Shown piece by piece: positions 19,704-27,534 of a stretch of DNA of 64,000 bases (position 1 is its first letter; each line of letters opens with the position of its first letter). Where the stretch lies: assembly GCA_014323675.1 (NCBI GenBank), contig JACONN010000005.1:62001-126000 (forward strand). Reading direction: 5' to 3'. The notes beneath the pieces were generated by a model. The model did not search any database. It worked only from the letters and a program-made list of their open reading frames with translations, and had not been told where the DNA came from. The stretch comes from Hormoscilla sp. GM7CHS1pb (lineage in GTDB: Bacteria; Cyanobacteriota; Cyanobacteriia; Cyanobacteriales; Desertifilaceae). The translations under genes and the position numbers were made by a program.

Positions 19704-20078
19704 ATAAGCGATATTTATCAAAGACTTTGGGACGGCGATCTCAATAAGTTATCGGTCAGCGCGCGGAAGGAATCGGGGGAATGGGAAAATGAAAATGCTG
19801 ATATTCTCCTGGACGAACAGGTGCAAGCTTCGGGAGATCGCACTCTGGACCTGGCAGATCGTCCTCTCTTCTATCGGGTAAATGAGGAGAAGTTTGGCGG
19901 GCCAACTTATAAAAGTTTTATGAGACTTTTGGATAATTATGTGGTCAACACCAGAGGAACGGAGGAGATGACGGAGGCAGAAGCGAGGGAAATTAATGAG
20001 TTTCTGGATGCGATCGTGGCAACGGAACCGATGGCGATCGCCTTTGATTACATCGGCGGCAGAGTTTACCTATGGTGA
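19704..20078 (+). pseudogene. EndoU-type endoribonuclease fragment
   Basis: The open frame (IYQRLWDGDLNKLSVSA..., then RPLFYRVNEEKFGGPTYKSF, MRLLDNYVVNTRG, EINEFLDAIVATEPM) matches the N-terminal half of XendoU-type endoribonucleases. There is no start codon after the upstream stop at 19701. The frame ends at 20078, before the two catalytic histidines and lysine expected in the C-terminal half. The next gene's sequence begins in another frame at about 20062, so both genes were joined by an out-of-frame deletion or recombination. EndoU domains often serve as secreted or contact-dependent toxins, but context here does not show that. Confidence 0.65.
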
Positions 20079-20769
20079 CTATGCTGCTGTCCTGAAAACC
20101 TATGTGAATGAGAACGCTAGGGTTGATTACAAGAATTTGCAAGCGAACCGCCAGCAACTGGATGCTTTTAATGCTAGTTTAGCTAATGTAGATCGCAGTA
20201 CCTATGCAGCATGGAGCAAACAACAGCAGATTGCTTTCTGGATTAATGCTTACAATGCTTTTACCCTACAATCGATTATCGACCAAAATCAGATTAAAAA
20301 AAGTATTCGCGATATTCCCGGCGTCTGGAGAGGACGTGAATTCGCGATCGCGGGAGAGTTGAAAACCTTGGACAACATCGAACACCAGATTCTGCGATCG
20401 CAATTCAAAGAACCCCGAATACACGTGGCCTTAGTTTGCGCAGCAGTCAGTTGTCCGCCCCTGCGCCGGGAACCCGATCGATTGGATGCTCAACTGGACG
20501 ACCAGACCCGGAAATTTCTTGCGAGTTCTCACGGTTTGCGCATCTCACGGGCTGAAGGTCGAGTTGATCTTTCCTCTATTTTTAAGTGGTTCGGCAAAGA
20601 TTGGATCGAGACCTACGGTGTCGAGGGCAAGTTTACTGGTGGTAAAAGTGAAAGGGCAGTGTTAAATTTTATCAGTCAGTACCTGGATGAAGTCGATCGA
20701 GATTATTTAGTGCAAGGAAATTACAAATTGAAGTATTTGAGATATGATTGGTCCCTGAATAAGCAGTAA
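20062..20769 (+). pseudogene. DUF547 protein lacking its N-terminus
   Basis: From about 20062 the frame encodes FTYGDYAAVLKTYVNENARVDY, QQIAFWINAYNAFTLQSI, FAIAGELKTLDNIEHQILR and ALVCAAVSCPPLRRE. These are the hallmark segments of DUF547, including the conserved cysteine. Intact members are about 260-280 residues with a signal peptide; here the signal peptide and first residues are replaced by out-of-frame EndoU sequence. A start codon in this frame exists at 19996 inside the EndoU part, so a chimeric product of 257 residues is possible. Function of DUF547 is unknown. Confidence 0.75.
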
Positions 20770-20930
20770 TTTATCCCTCATTCTCAGGCATGTTCGTAGT
20801 TCGTAGGGGTGCAGTGATTTGCAAAAATGTTATGTAGGTTGGCGGTACGAAACCCAATCAATACTGCCAGTTGCCATTGCTGCACCAGTTTTTCAACACA
20901 AACAGGTAACATTAAATGTTTGAGTTGTGC

Positions 20931-20936
20931 TATAAT
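20931..20936 (+). promoter_or_regulatory. Extended -10 element of the first coiled-coil gene
   Basis: TATAAT preceded by TG sits 33 bp before the ATG. The surrounding block (TGTTTGAGT...TRTAAT...AAGTTGTTAAGA) recurs before the second gene (TACAAT at 21345-21350) and before the third, truncated copy (TATAAT at 21821-21826), so the promoter was duplicated with the gene. No good -35 is evident. Confidence 0.6.
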
Positions 20937-20968
20937 GAAATAAGTTGTTAAGATCGTACCCTCCGACC

Positions 20969-21265
20969 ATGAGTAATAACCAGAGTAGCAATGACAGACT
21001 CGATCGCATCGAGGCGGCACTGGAAAATTTGATGACGGTAGCCGCCGACCTCCAAAAAGGTCAAATAGCCATGCAGCAAGAACATCTGCAATTAGTGCGC
21101 ATTGTTGCCCAGCAGCAAAATCACATTGTGGAAATGCGATCGGAAATGCTGGAGATGAACACCGAGATCAAGGAGATCAAGCTTGAGATTAAAGGATTGC
21201 AAACAGAAAGCCTCCGCCTGATGGAACATCTGTTTGGCGAACCACAAGAGAATCAAGATGATTGA
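20969..21265 (+). CDS. Small coiled-coil protein, copy 1
   Basis: The 98-aa protein (MSNNQSSNDRLDRIEAALEN...) is almost entirely predicted coiled coil with heptads of L, I, M and V (LENLMTVAADLQKGQIAMQQEHLQLVRIV). It ends in an acidic tail. It has no enzyme motif, signal peptide or membrane segment. Its paralogue lies 117 bp downstream. Such small coiled-coil proteins are common in filamentous cyanobacteria, and their role is not known. Confidence 0.8.
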   Translation: MSNNQSSNDRLDRIEAALENLMTVAADLQKGQIAMQQEHLQLVRIVAQQQNHIVEMRSEMLEMNTEIKEIKLEIKGLQTESLRLMEHLFGEPQENQDD

Positions 21266-21382
21266 TAGGCGATCGCCAGCCCTAATTGTCGATCGCAGTC
21301 CGCAGCTAACCTTAAACAGCTAACAGCGACTGTTTGAGTCATGTTACAATTAACTAAGTTGTTAAGATCGTACCCTCCGACC

Positions 21383-21721
21383 ATGAGTAATAACCAGAGT
21401 AGCAATGACAGACTCGATCGCATCGAGGCAGCATTGGAAAATTTGATGACGGTAGCCGCCGACCTCCAGAAAGGTCAAATAGCCATGCAGCAACAATATA
21501 TAGAAATGCAGTCAGAACGTATGGAAATGCAGCAAGAACATCTGCAATTAGTGAGAATTGTTTCCCAGCAGCAAAATCATATTGTGGAAATGCGATCGGA
21601 AATGCTGGAGATGAACGCCGAGATCAAGGAAATCCAACTTCAGGTTAAAGGATTGCAAACAGAAAGCATTCGCCTGATGGAACATCTGTTTGGCGAACAA
21701 CAAGACAATCAAGATGATTGA
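21383..21721 (+). CDS. Small coiled-coil protein, copy 2
   Basis: The 112-aa protein is nearly identical to copy 1 at both ends but carries a 14-residue insertion (QQYIEMQSERMEMQ) after MQ, an extra two heptads. DNA identity extends through the upstream promoter block, indicating a recent tandem duplication. The tail ends QQDNQDD rather than PQENQDD. Confidence 0.8.
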   Translation: MSNNQSSNDRLDRIEAALENLMTVAADLQKGQIAMQQQYIEMQSERMEMQQEHLQLVRIVSQQQNHIVEMRSEMLEMNAEIKEIQLQVKGLQTESIRLMEHLFGEQQDNQDD

Positions 21722-21857
21722 TAGGCAAAACCAGCCCTAATTGTCGATCGCGGTCATTAGCGTCCCAGTGTCAAGGGGACGCTAACCTTAAATAGGTAAC
21801 AGCGACTGTTTGAGTCCTGTTATAATAAACTAAGTTGTTAAGAACACCCATTCCGAG

Positions 21858-21905
21858 ATGAGTGATAACCAGAGTAGGAATGATAGACTCGATCGGGGTT
21901 CGTAG
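21858..21905 (+). pseudogene. Small coiled-coil protein, copy 3, truncated after 13 codons
   Basis: ATGAGTGATAACCAGAGTAG encodes MSDNQSRNDRLDR, matching the start of copies 1 and 2, with the same promoter block upstream. The homology is cut at 21896 by a GTTCGTAGTAATCACTTCAG repeat that supplies a stop codon. Confidence 0.85.
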
Positions 21906-21955
21906 TAATCACTTCAGTGATTCGGGGGTTCGTAGTAATCACTTCAGTGATTCCG
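21896..21955. repeat. Two GTTCGTAGTAATCACTTCAG palindromic repeats in tandem
   Basis: Each copy holds the palindrome AATCACTTCAGTGATT after GTTCGTAGT. The pair forms the boundary between the third coiled-coil copy and the SRAP fragment. Confidence 0.9.
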
Positions 21956-22260
21956 GGGCCTTATTTGCCTTTGCGGGGTTTATGGGATACATGGCGTCTG
22001 GGGAGGGAGAAAAGATCGTCTCTTGTACGATTTTGACAACTGCTGCTAACGAACGGGTGGGTCACATTCATCAGCGGATGCCAGTAATTCTGTCCCCAGC
22101 AGCTTACTCTCAATGGTTAGATCCGAAGAACAAGAATCCTCAAGAACTATTGCCATTGTTAGAGCAAAATGCTAACATAGATATAGTAGCATATCCAGTC
22201 AGTTCGGCAGTCAATAATGCTAGGAACGATCGGGCAGAATGCATCCAGGCGATCGGATGA
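21955..22260 (+). pseudogene. SRAP (YedK/HMCES) DNA-protein crosslink protein, C-terminal fragment
   Basis: The frame ALFAFAGFMGYM, GEKIVSCTILTTAANERVGHIHQRMPVIL, YSQWLDP and YPVSSAVNNARND matches the C-terminal half of SRAP-domain proteins, which trap abasic sites through Cys2. The conserved HQRMPVIL with its active-site histidine is present, but the N-terminal half, including the catalytic Cys2, is gone. It has been replaced by the tandem repeats at 21896-21955. An incidental start upstream (21862) makes a chimeric frame through the repeats. Confidence 0.8.
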
Positions 22261-22588
22261 CGCAAAGAAACGGGGTTTCTGGAGGCTTATGTAGGTTGGG
22301 TTGAGGTTCCTTACCCAACCAGAGGTTGCTGAACCTGAAATGCCCGATCGATCGAAGCAGATTACCGTTTGGAGCTTTCAAGGGTATGTTTTTTATTTTT
22401 ACCATATCGAACTGAGTGGGGGAGTGGGAGAGTTTGAACCAATATAAGTGATTAATTGTCTAGATAGTTATCCCGATTTTGCGCAAGAATGCCAGTCGCC
22501 CCTACAGGGAGATCCGACAGGGGAGATCCCAGAAACGATCGACGGGTTTTGACCACACCCTCAAAGAGAAGTAACAACGGCGATAGCT
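22261..22588. other. Intergenic region with a GTAGGTTGGGTTGAGG repeat
   Basis: GTAGGTTGGGTTGAGGTTCC (22291) followed by CCCAACC is a partial copy of the repeat seen complete at about 50126-50158. ACGGGTTTTGACCACACCC at 22543-22561 belongs to the GTGTGGTCAAAA family. No gene. Confidence 0.65.
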
Positions 22589-22849
22589 ATGAATTTTGTG
22601 CTTTCTAACCATGCTCAAGCAGAAATGCAAAGACGAGGTATTTCCCTTACACTGGTGTCAGAGGTCGTAAACAATCCACAGCAAATAGTGCCAGAGAGAT
22701 CGGGGAGAAAAGCATATCAGTCCCAAGTAGACTTGGCGAGCGGTAAAATATACTTGCTGCGTGTTATAGTAGAAGACAATGTTAATCCGATAGTTGTAGT
22801 AACCGTATACATAACCAGTAAAATAAGAAAATATTGGAGAGAATCATGA
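22589..22849 (+). CDS. DUF4258 protein
   Basis: The 86-aa protein (MNFVLSNHAQAEMQRRGISLTLV, then NPQQIVPERSGRKAYQS and VVVVTVYITSKIRKYW) has the DUF4258 pattern: an N-terminal H-A..R.I.. helix and a C-terminal VYITSKI.KYW. DUF4258 is a small RelE/BrnT-like fold often paired with an antitoxin-like partner. Its TGA overlaps the ATG of the following DUF2283 gene, so the two are translationally coupled. A toxin role is inferred from family and pairing only. Confidence 0.8.
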   Translation: MNFVLSNHAQAEMQRRGISLTLVSEVVNNPQQIVPERSGRKAYQSQVDLASGKIYLLRVIVEDNVNPIVVVTVYITSKIRKYWRES

Positions 22850-23061
22850 AAGTAATTTACGACCCAGAAGTAGATATTGTCCGCATTATTTTCAACCAGG
22901 TTCAAATTCAAGAAAGCGACGAAGTGGAAGCGGGTTTAATTCTGGATTACGATCGGGAGGGGAATGTGGTAGGATTAGAAATCATGGATGCCTCAAAAAA
23001 GATGAAAAATCCCCGTTCAGTGGAGTATTCCGTGCGGGAAGCTGCCAGTGTCACTGCATGA
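22846..23061 (+). CDS. DUF2283 protein
   Basis: The 71-aa protein (MKVIYDPEVDIVRIIFNQVQIQESDEVEAGLILDYD, then GNVVGLEIMDASKKM) fits DUF2283 across its length. It overlaps the DUF4258 gene by 4 bp and is the likely antitoxin-like partner. A second, truncated copy lies at 23176. An intrinsic terminator follows 55 bp downstream. Confidence 0.85.
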   Translation: MKVIYDPEVDIVRIIFNQVQIQESDEVEAGLILDYDREGNVVGLEIMDASKKMKNPRSVEYSVREAASVTA

Positions 23062-23115
23062 GTTTACCCGACAGAGTCGAGGGTAGGTTTACTGATAAGT
23101 AGTTGGAAGTAGCTC

Positions 23116-23149
23116 AGAAACCCGGTTTTCGGTAAAAACCGGGTTTCTT
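23116..23149 (+). terminator. Terminator-like hairpin after the DUF4258-DUF2283 pair
   Basis: AGAAACCCGGTTTT pairs with AAAACCGGGTTTCT, followed by TAATTAAAATT. The AAACCGGGTTT core also occurs as a dispersed repeat (9812, 27496), so it may be a repeat acting as terminator. Confidence 0.65.
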
Positions 23150-23175
23150 AATTAAAATTGAGATGAGCGCAGTTT

Positions 23176-23289
23176 ATGAGAATAATTTACGACCCGCAAG
23201 TAGATATTGTCCGCATTCTTTTCAACCAGGTCCAAATTCAAGGAAGCGACGAAGTGGAAGCGGGTTTAATTCTGGATTACGATCGGGAG
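23176..23289 (+). pseudogene. Truncated second copy of the DUF2283 gene
   Basis: MRIIYDPQVDIVRILFNQVQ and the next 18 codons duplicate the neighbouring DUF2283 gene at about 90% DNA identity. The copy breaks off after DYDRE at 23289, where sequence of an unrelated gene begins. Confidence 0.85.
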
Positions 23290-23480
23290 TGCAAGCAGCA
23301 GACTTGGTTTCCTCTGAGGCGGGTGTCCGCGCCCAAGCATTAAAGAACGATGGTTCCCTGGTGAAGGATTTTCTGATTGTCCTGGGCCAAAATGCTATCC
23401 ATGTTTGCAATGCGCCTTCCCCTGCGGCGACTTCTTCTCTGGAAATTGGTAAGGCGATCGCGGCGGAAATTACAGAATAG
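23289..23480 (+). pseudogene. L-2-hydroxyglutarate oxidase (LhgO)-like C-terminal fragment
   Basis: The frame VQAADLVSSEAGVRAQALKN, VKDFLIVLGQNAIHVCNAPS, PAATSSLEIGKAIA matches the C-terminal end of LhgO-type FAD-dependent oxidases (...SGVRAQA...DF.I......HV.NAPSPAATASL.IG). About 340 N-terminal residues, including the FAD-binding Rossmann domain, are missing. The fragment is joined out of frame to the truncated DUF2283 copy. Confidence 0.75.
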
Positions 23481-23524
23481 CAGCAGGTCGCATCGCCCTC
23501 ACCGTTTAGGGTGGGGCTAGACAA

Positions 23525-23567
23525 ACCTTTGCCCGCCTGCGCGGGCTAGATTGCAAAATTGAGATGC
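23525..23567. repeat. GCCCGCCTGCGCGGGCTA-type repeat
   Basis: The GCCCGCCTGCGCGGGC palindrome followed by TTGCAAAATTGAGATGC recurs, whole or in part, at 35180, 44640, 46930 and 52895. Confidence 0.75.
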
Positions 23568-23611
23568 TTCCATAGCAGCATCTACGCTATGATTTCAAGG
23601 AAGGAAACTAC

Positions 23612-23848
23612 ATGGAAAGATTGCTGAATATCCAGATCGAGAAACTACCAGAAGGAGTTTATTTGGCAACCTCTGAGGATCTGCCAGGGTTGGTCGCACA
23701 GGGAAGAACCATTACTGAAACCTTGGAAATAGCCCAGGATGTGGCGCGAAAGCTAATAGAGGCAAGGTCGGGAGGCGATCGACAGCAGCTAGCAGGATTA
23801 CAAGAGATTGCCGATCGAGTTGATTACCAGTTAATTGTAAGCGGATAA
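23612..23848 (+). CDS. HicB-type antitoxin
   Basis: The 78-aa protein (MERLLNIQIEKLPEGVYLAT, EDLPGLVAQGRTITETLEIAQDVARKL) has the partial RNase H-like fold of HicB/DUF1902 antitoxins. The ATG follows GGAAGGAAAC. It lies 10 bp before a HicA gene that is clipped, so the antitoxin appears intact without a full toxin. Confidence 0.82.
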   Translation: MERLLNIQIEKLPEGVYLATSEDLPGLVAQGRTITETLEIAQDVARKLIEARSGGDRQQLAGLQEIADRVDYQLIVSG

Positions 23849-23858
23849 GAGTTGACTC

Positions 23859-23966
23859 ATGGGTAGACTAGCGGGATTTCGTTATCGCGACATTATTAAG
23901 AAAATAAGAGCTTTCGGATTCGTTTTTTATCGTCAAGCCGCAGGTACGCATCTCACTCACCAGTAG
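23859..23966 (+). pseudogene. HicA-type mRNA interferase, truncated
   Basis: MGRLAGFRYRDIIKKIRAFG FVFYRQAAGTH is the first half of a HicA toxin, a dsRBD-like mRNA interferase whose active histidine lies in the G[ST]H motif. The frame then reads LTHQ and stops; the beta-sheet half with the W.NP....IP.H pattern is absent. Downstream (23974) is a GTGTGGTCAAAA repeat, so loss probably accompanied repeat insertion. Confidence 0.8.
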
Positions 23967-24477
23967 GATGGAGGCAGGGTGTGGTCAAAAACGGTTTCCC
24001 TGGCGCTCTAGATAGCAGAGTAATGTTGAGCTGAAGGCGACGGAATCGCCCGGCCCGTATTAAGATGCGGAAACTATTATATTATCCGGTAGCGTGGATT
24101 GCCCGATCGCGATCGCTCTTTACGTCGTATCTCCTTTTAGTTCTCGAACTAATACCTAGTTCATAACGAAAGTCAGACCTCATTTTACCACAGGAGAAGT
24201 TCCCGCAGTAGCTCTGGGGATCGTGAGGACTGAAAATTGAAGAACTGCTCCACTATTGGGGCTAATTCCCTGAGAGTAAGGCTAGAGTAATCAGGCGATC
24301 GCCAGTGCCATGTAATATGGAAGAAAGGCGATCGCTCTCTTATGTAATATAAAAAGTATAGATCGCACAGTAATCTAGTCACATACCAAAACTCTGCAAC
24401 TGGCAACCAGCAATCGGCAACTTTTTGATTAAGTCTATCACATCTTTAATAAAATGGTATTAGTTTTGTCTCACACT
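23967..24477. other. Intergenic, no gene recognised
   Basis: A GGGTGTGGTCAAAAACGG repeat is at 23974. A short minus-strand frame at 24185-24406 ending ...LRELLLW could be a C-terminal remnant but was not recognised. AT-rich sequence near 24350 has no clear element. Confidence 0.5.
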
Positions 24478-25515
24478 TCAACTAGTGTATCCTCCCAGGC
24501 TACCATTTCCGGATACCTCCACTTCGATGTCTCCGGAGACATCGACCCGAGGTTGTAGTAATTCTTGGCGGAAAGCTTGCTTGGTTTGAACATTCAAGTA
24601 CCGATGCTGTAAGCTTTGCCATTGCTGCCATGCTTGGTAGCGGTTGTTGGCCAACAGTCCGGCGAGGTGAGGAGTTTTGGTGCGGAGGCCCGAACCAAAG
24701 ACATGGTTGAGGAATTCTTCCAAAACTTGAGAGTCTTGAATGTCACCCAAGACTGTTTGCACCTGCTTCATGTCTTCCACATAATCTTGATAAGTGGGAC
24801 CATACAGATCGGTAAATAAGCTCATTTGGTAGCGCACCCGCTTGGCTTGTTTGCGGAGGCTGTGCAGCATCTCTCTCTGAGTGGCTATTAGTGACTCGAC
24901 AGCTGCGGGTGTCATTTTCTGGGGACTGTCACTCGACCTATCGGAAAGTTGCACTCCCACTAGCCAACCTGGGTGCAGCAGCAGCTGGCTGATCGAGGAC
25001 AAAAGTATATCTGGCAGCACATCTGTAAGTGGCATCTGGGCGAATTCTTTATAGGTCGGCAACTCCAGCCACCGTTGCAGAGTTTGCTTCAGTTTCTGGT
25101 ATTCTTTCTGATGCTTGAGGGTTGTCTGTACTTGTTTTAAGGCTTTGCGCCGCTGTGAGGCCAGCTTCATCAGGGCGAACTTCACTTGGGGCTGTTCTTG
25201 AGTCGGTACGGCAGGTTGGTAACGGCTTTTCAGAGCTTTTTGGAGGACATCTAGATCTCTGAGGTTTCCCAGGATGCGGGCAATTTTGCCAATTTCTTTC
25301 TCACTAGCGGCTTTGGGTAAGTCTAATGCGGCTGCGAAACCTGTCACTATTGTCCGCAAGCGCCGCATCCCGATCCGCATTTGGTGCAGTGCTTCTGGAC
25401 CTCGGTCCTCGAGCACGTCGCTTTCGTACTTGATGGTTTTCTGGAAATATTTGGCGATCGCCAACTTGGCCCAGTCTCCGAGAGTTTCTGTCTGGCCTCG
25501 GGTTTGTATGCTCAT
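24478..25515 (-). CDS. CHAD domain protein
   Basis: The 345-aa protein is a single CHAD domain: paired helical bundles with conserved basic residues that bind inorganic polyphosphate. Visible signatures are EALHQMRIGMRRLRTIVTGF and ILGNLRDLDVL in the first bundle, and LRKQAKRVRYQMSLF and MKQVQTVLGDIQDSQVL in the second. The ATG at 25515 follows GGAGGT. The C-terminal tail (QPRVDVSGDIEVEVSG) is partly encoded by a perfect 20-bp palindrome at 24524-24543, a member of the GATGTCTCC repeat family inserted in frame. It stands alone. Confidence 0.88.
   Translation of the reverse strand: MSIQTRGQTETLGDWAKLAIAKYFQKTIKYESDVLEDRGPEALHQMRIGMRRLRTIVTGFAAALDLPKAASEKEIGKIARILGNLRDLDVLQKALKSRYQPAVPTQEQPQVKFALMKLASQRRKALKQVQTTLKHQKEYQKLKQTLQRWLELPTYKEFAQMPLTDVLPDILLSSISQLLLHPGWLVGVQLSDRSSDSPQKMTPAAVESLIATQREMLHSLRKQAKRVRYQMSLFTDLYGPTYQDYVEDMKQVQTVLGDIQDSQVLEEFLNHVFGSGLRTKTPHLAGLLANNRYQAWQQWQSLQHRYLNVQTKQAFRQELLQPRVDVSGDIEVEVSGNGSLGGYTS
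24524..24543. repeat. Perfect 20-bp palindrome in the CHAD gene
   Basis: CGATGTCTCCGGAGACATCG is its own reverse complement and lies in frame near the 3' end of the CHAD gene. It is the core of the repeats at 25600-25802, 37229-37270 and 61754-61840. Confidence 0.9.
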
Positions 25516-25983
25516 TGTATATACTACCTCCACAAGTCAGTAAGGGTTCAAACTATTCTCACTTCAGCTGAATGTCACTGCTGTGTCCCCTATGCATGTG
25601 CTCCTACGATGTCTTGTTTGTCGTCTGGTCTCCTGGGTAGTGCTCCTACGATGTTCCCCGGGTAGTGCGATTACGATGTCTCCTGGGTAGTGCTCAACTG
25701 CGCTCCCAGGAGACATCAAGCTCTCCAGAGACATCGAGCTCCCGGGGAACATCAAGCGACCAGGAGACACGGCCTGGGTAGTGCGGCTGGAGGGAGGCAC
25801 GGCTTATTTCGCTGCCATTCCACTTCAGTTTAACTTCAATTCATCTTTAGGTTAACACAAAGTTAACAAAATCAGCCTATCTGATGACAAGATTTAGCCG
25901 ATGTATCAGCGATCGGCGATCGCTATTATTCCCCAGGATTGGAGCTGGAGCCACACAGTCAGATAATGTCATAATGGATAGTT
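25516..25983. repeat. Cluster of GATGTCTCCTGGGTAGTGC palindromic repeats
   Basis: Within 25600-25802 at least seven half-sites occur: ACGATGTCTCCTGGGTAGTG-type units on the left and CCCAGGAGACATCAAG-type units on the right, with GTTCCCCGGGTAG / CTCCCGGGGAAC variants nested inside. The arms can pair into one large branched hairpin. The remainder (25803-25983) is AT-rich and is the upstream region of trpB; ATAATGTCATAATGG at about 25965 is -10-like. Confidence 0.8.
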
Positions 25984-27294
25984 GTGTATTCTTTGGCAGC
26001 TGTGACCACGACCCCTATTCGTCCGGCGTCTTCCGCATGCTCTTGTCCTGAAGGACTCGGCATGCTCCAGACACCGCCAGATAATCTAGTCGCTGTACCC
26101 CAACGCCCCGATCGCCTGGGACGTTTTGGCAAGTTTGGCGGCAAGTACGTACCGGAAACCCTAATGCCAGCTTTGCTGGAGCTGGAACGGGCGTTTCACC
26201 AATACCGCCAGGATCCAGATTTTCAACAAGAACTACAAGGGCTACTCAAAGATTACGTGGGACGGCCCAGTCCTCTGTACTTCGCGGAACGCCTGAGCGC
26301 CCATTATGCTATACCTGGCAGTACCCCGCAAATTTATCTGAAGCGGGAGGACTTGAATCACACGGGCGCTCATAAAATCAATAATGCCCTAGCTCAGGCC
26401 CTGCTAGCCAAGCGGATGGGCAAGCAGCGTATCATTGCTGAGACTGGTGCTGGGCAGCATGGGGTGGCGACAGCAACGGTTTGTGCCCGGTTTGGACTGG
26501 ACTGTGTCATCTATATGGGCGTCCATGATATGGAACGCCAAGCGCTGAACGTGTTTAGAATGGGACTGTTGGGAGCGGAGGTGCGACCGGTGGAAGCGGG
26601 AACGGGTACCCTCAAGGATGCTACGTCGGAAGCTATTCGGGACTGGGTGACGAATGTGGAGACTACCCATTACATCTTGGGTTCTGTAGCTGGCCCCCAT
26701 CCTTACCCGATGATGGTGCGGGACTTCCATGCAGTCATTGGTCAGGAAACTCGCGCTCAAGCAATGGCTTTATGGGACGAACTGCCCGATATTCTCCTAG
26801 CTTGCGTGGGCGGCGGTTCTAATGCCATGGGGTTGTTCCATGAGTTTGTCGAAGAGCGTGAGGTGCGACTGATCGGCGTTGAGGCGGCGGGTGCAGGAGT
26901 TGATACTGACAAACATGCTGCTACCCTGACTCGGGGACGAGTAGGAGTCTTGCATGGGGCCATGAGCTATCTGTTACAAGATGAAGATGGTCAAGTGGTG
27001 GAGGCCCACTCGATTAGTGCTGGTCTGGATTATCCTGGCGTTGGTCCGGAACATAGTTATCTCCAAGATACGGGTCGGGCCGAGTATCATAGCGTGACCG
27101 ACCAGCAGGCTGTGGATGCTTTTGAGCTGCTGTCTCGCTTAGAGGGCATTATCCCAGCTCTGGAAACCGCTCACGCGATCGCCTATTTGCCTACTCTCTG
27201 CCAGCAGCTGACTGGTAGTCCCCGCATTGTCATTAATTGTTCGGGGCGCGGCGATAAAGATGTGCAGACTGTAGCTAAATTTGCTAGCCATTAA
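25984..27294 (+). CDS. trpB: Tryptophan synthase beta chain
   Basis: The 436-aa PLP enzyme condenses indole and serine to tryptophan. [18 protein letters not shown] carries the Schiff-base lysine (about residue 131). [22 protein letters not shown] (phosphate-binding glycines) and the C-terminal SGRGDKD are present. [13 protein letters not shown] marks the conserved N-terminus, so the first ~40 residues are a non-conserved extension and the real start may be the ATG at 26062 or nearby. No trpA follows; cyanobacterial trp genes are usually scattered. Confidence 0.95.
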   Translation: MYSLAAVTTTPIRPASSACSCPEGLGMLQTPPDNLVAVPQRPDRLGRFGKFGGKYVPETLMPALLELERAFHQYRQDPDFQQELQGLLKDYVGRPSPLYFAERLSAHYAIPGSTPQIYLKREDLNHTGAHKINNALAQALLAKRMGKQRIIAETGAGQHGVATATVCARFGLDCVIYMGVHDMERQALNVFRMGLLGAEVRPVEAGTGTLKDATSEAIRDWVTNVETTHYILGSVAGPHPYPMMVRDFHAVIGQETRAQAMALWDELPDILLACVGGGSNAMGLFHEFVEEREVRLIGVEAAGAGVDTDKHAATLTRGRVGVLHGAMSYLLQDEDGQVVEAHSISAGLDYPGVGPEHSYLQDTGRAEYHSVTDQQAVDAFELLSRLEGIIPALETAHAIAYLPTLCQQLTGSPRIVINCSGRGDKDVQTVAKFASH

Positions 27295-27534
27295 AGTCGA
27301 AGAGGGTGTGGTCAAAAGTAGTTGCATCTACTCGAGCAATTTTATCCTCTCGGGGTAATTGCACAGGCGGATCCCCCCCAAACCCCCCTTCCAAAAGGGG
27401 GGGTTTGGGGGATCCAGGGGCTGGAGGATCCCATTTTTATCAACGGGTTTCGATCGCACCCAGTCGAAGAAGACCAGAAATATGGTAAGTTAAGAGTTAC
27501 CGGGTTTCTTGACGAGATCGGATGGTGATTACAC
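27295..27534. repeat. Repeat-rich intergenic region
   Basis: GGTGTGGTCAAAAGTAGTTG at 27306 belongs to a dispersed family. A long palindrome at 27369-27415 (GGATCCCCCCCAAACCCCCC mirrored by ...GGGGGGGTTTGGGGGATCC) follows, then AAC GGGTTTCGATCGCACCC and ACCGGGTTTCTT. Confidence 0.8.

Noticed and set aside
21862-22260. A 132-residue intact novel protein
   Set aside because: Its first 31 codons are read through repeat DNA and the rest is the C-terminal half of an SRAP gene.
23163-23480. A 105-residue novel protein
   Set aside because: The first half is an out-of-frame reading of a DUF2283 copy and the second half is the LhgO tail.
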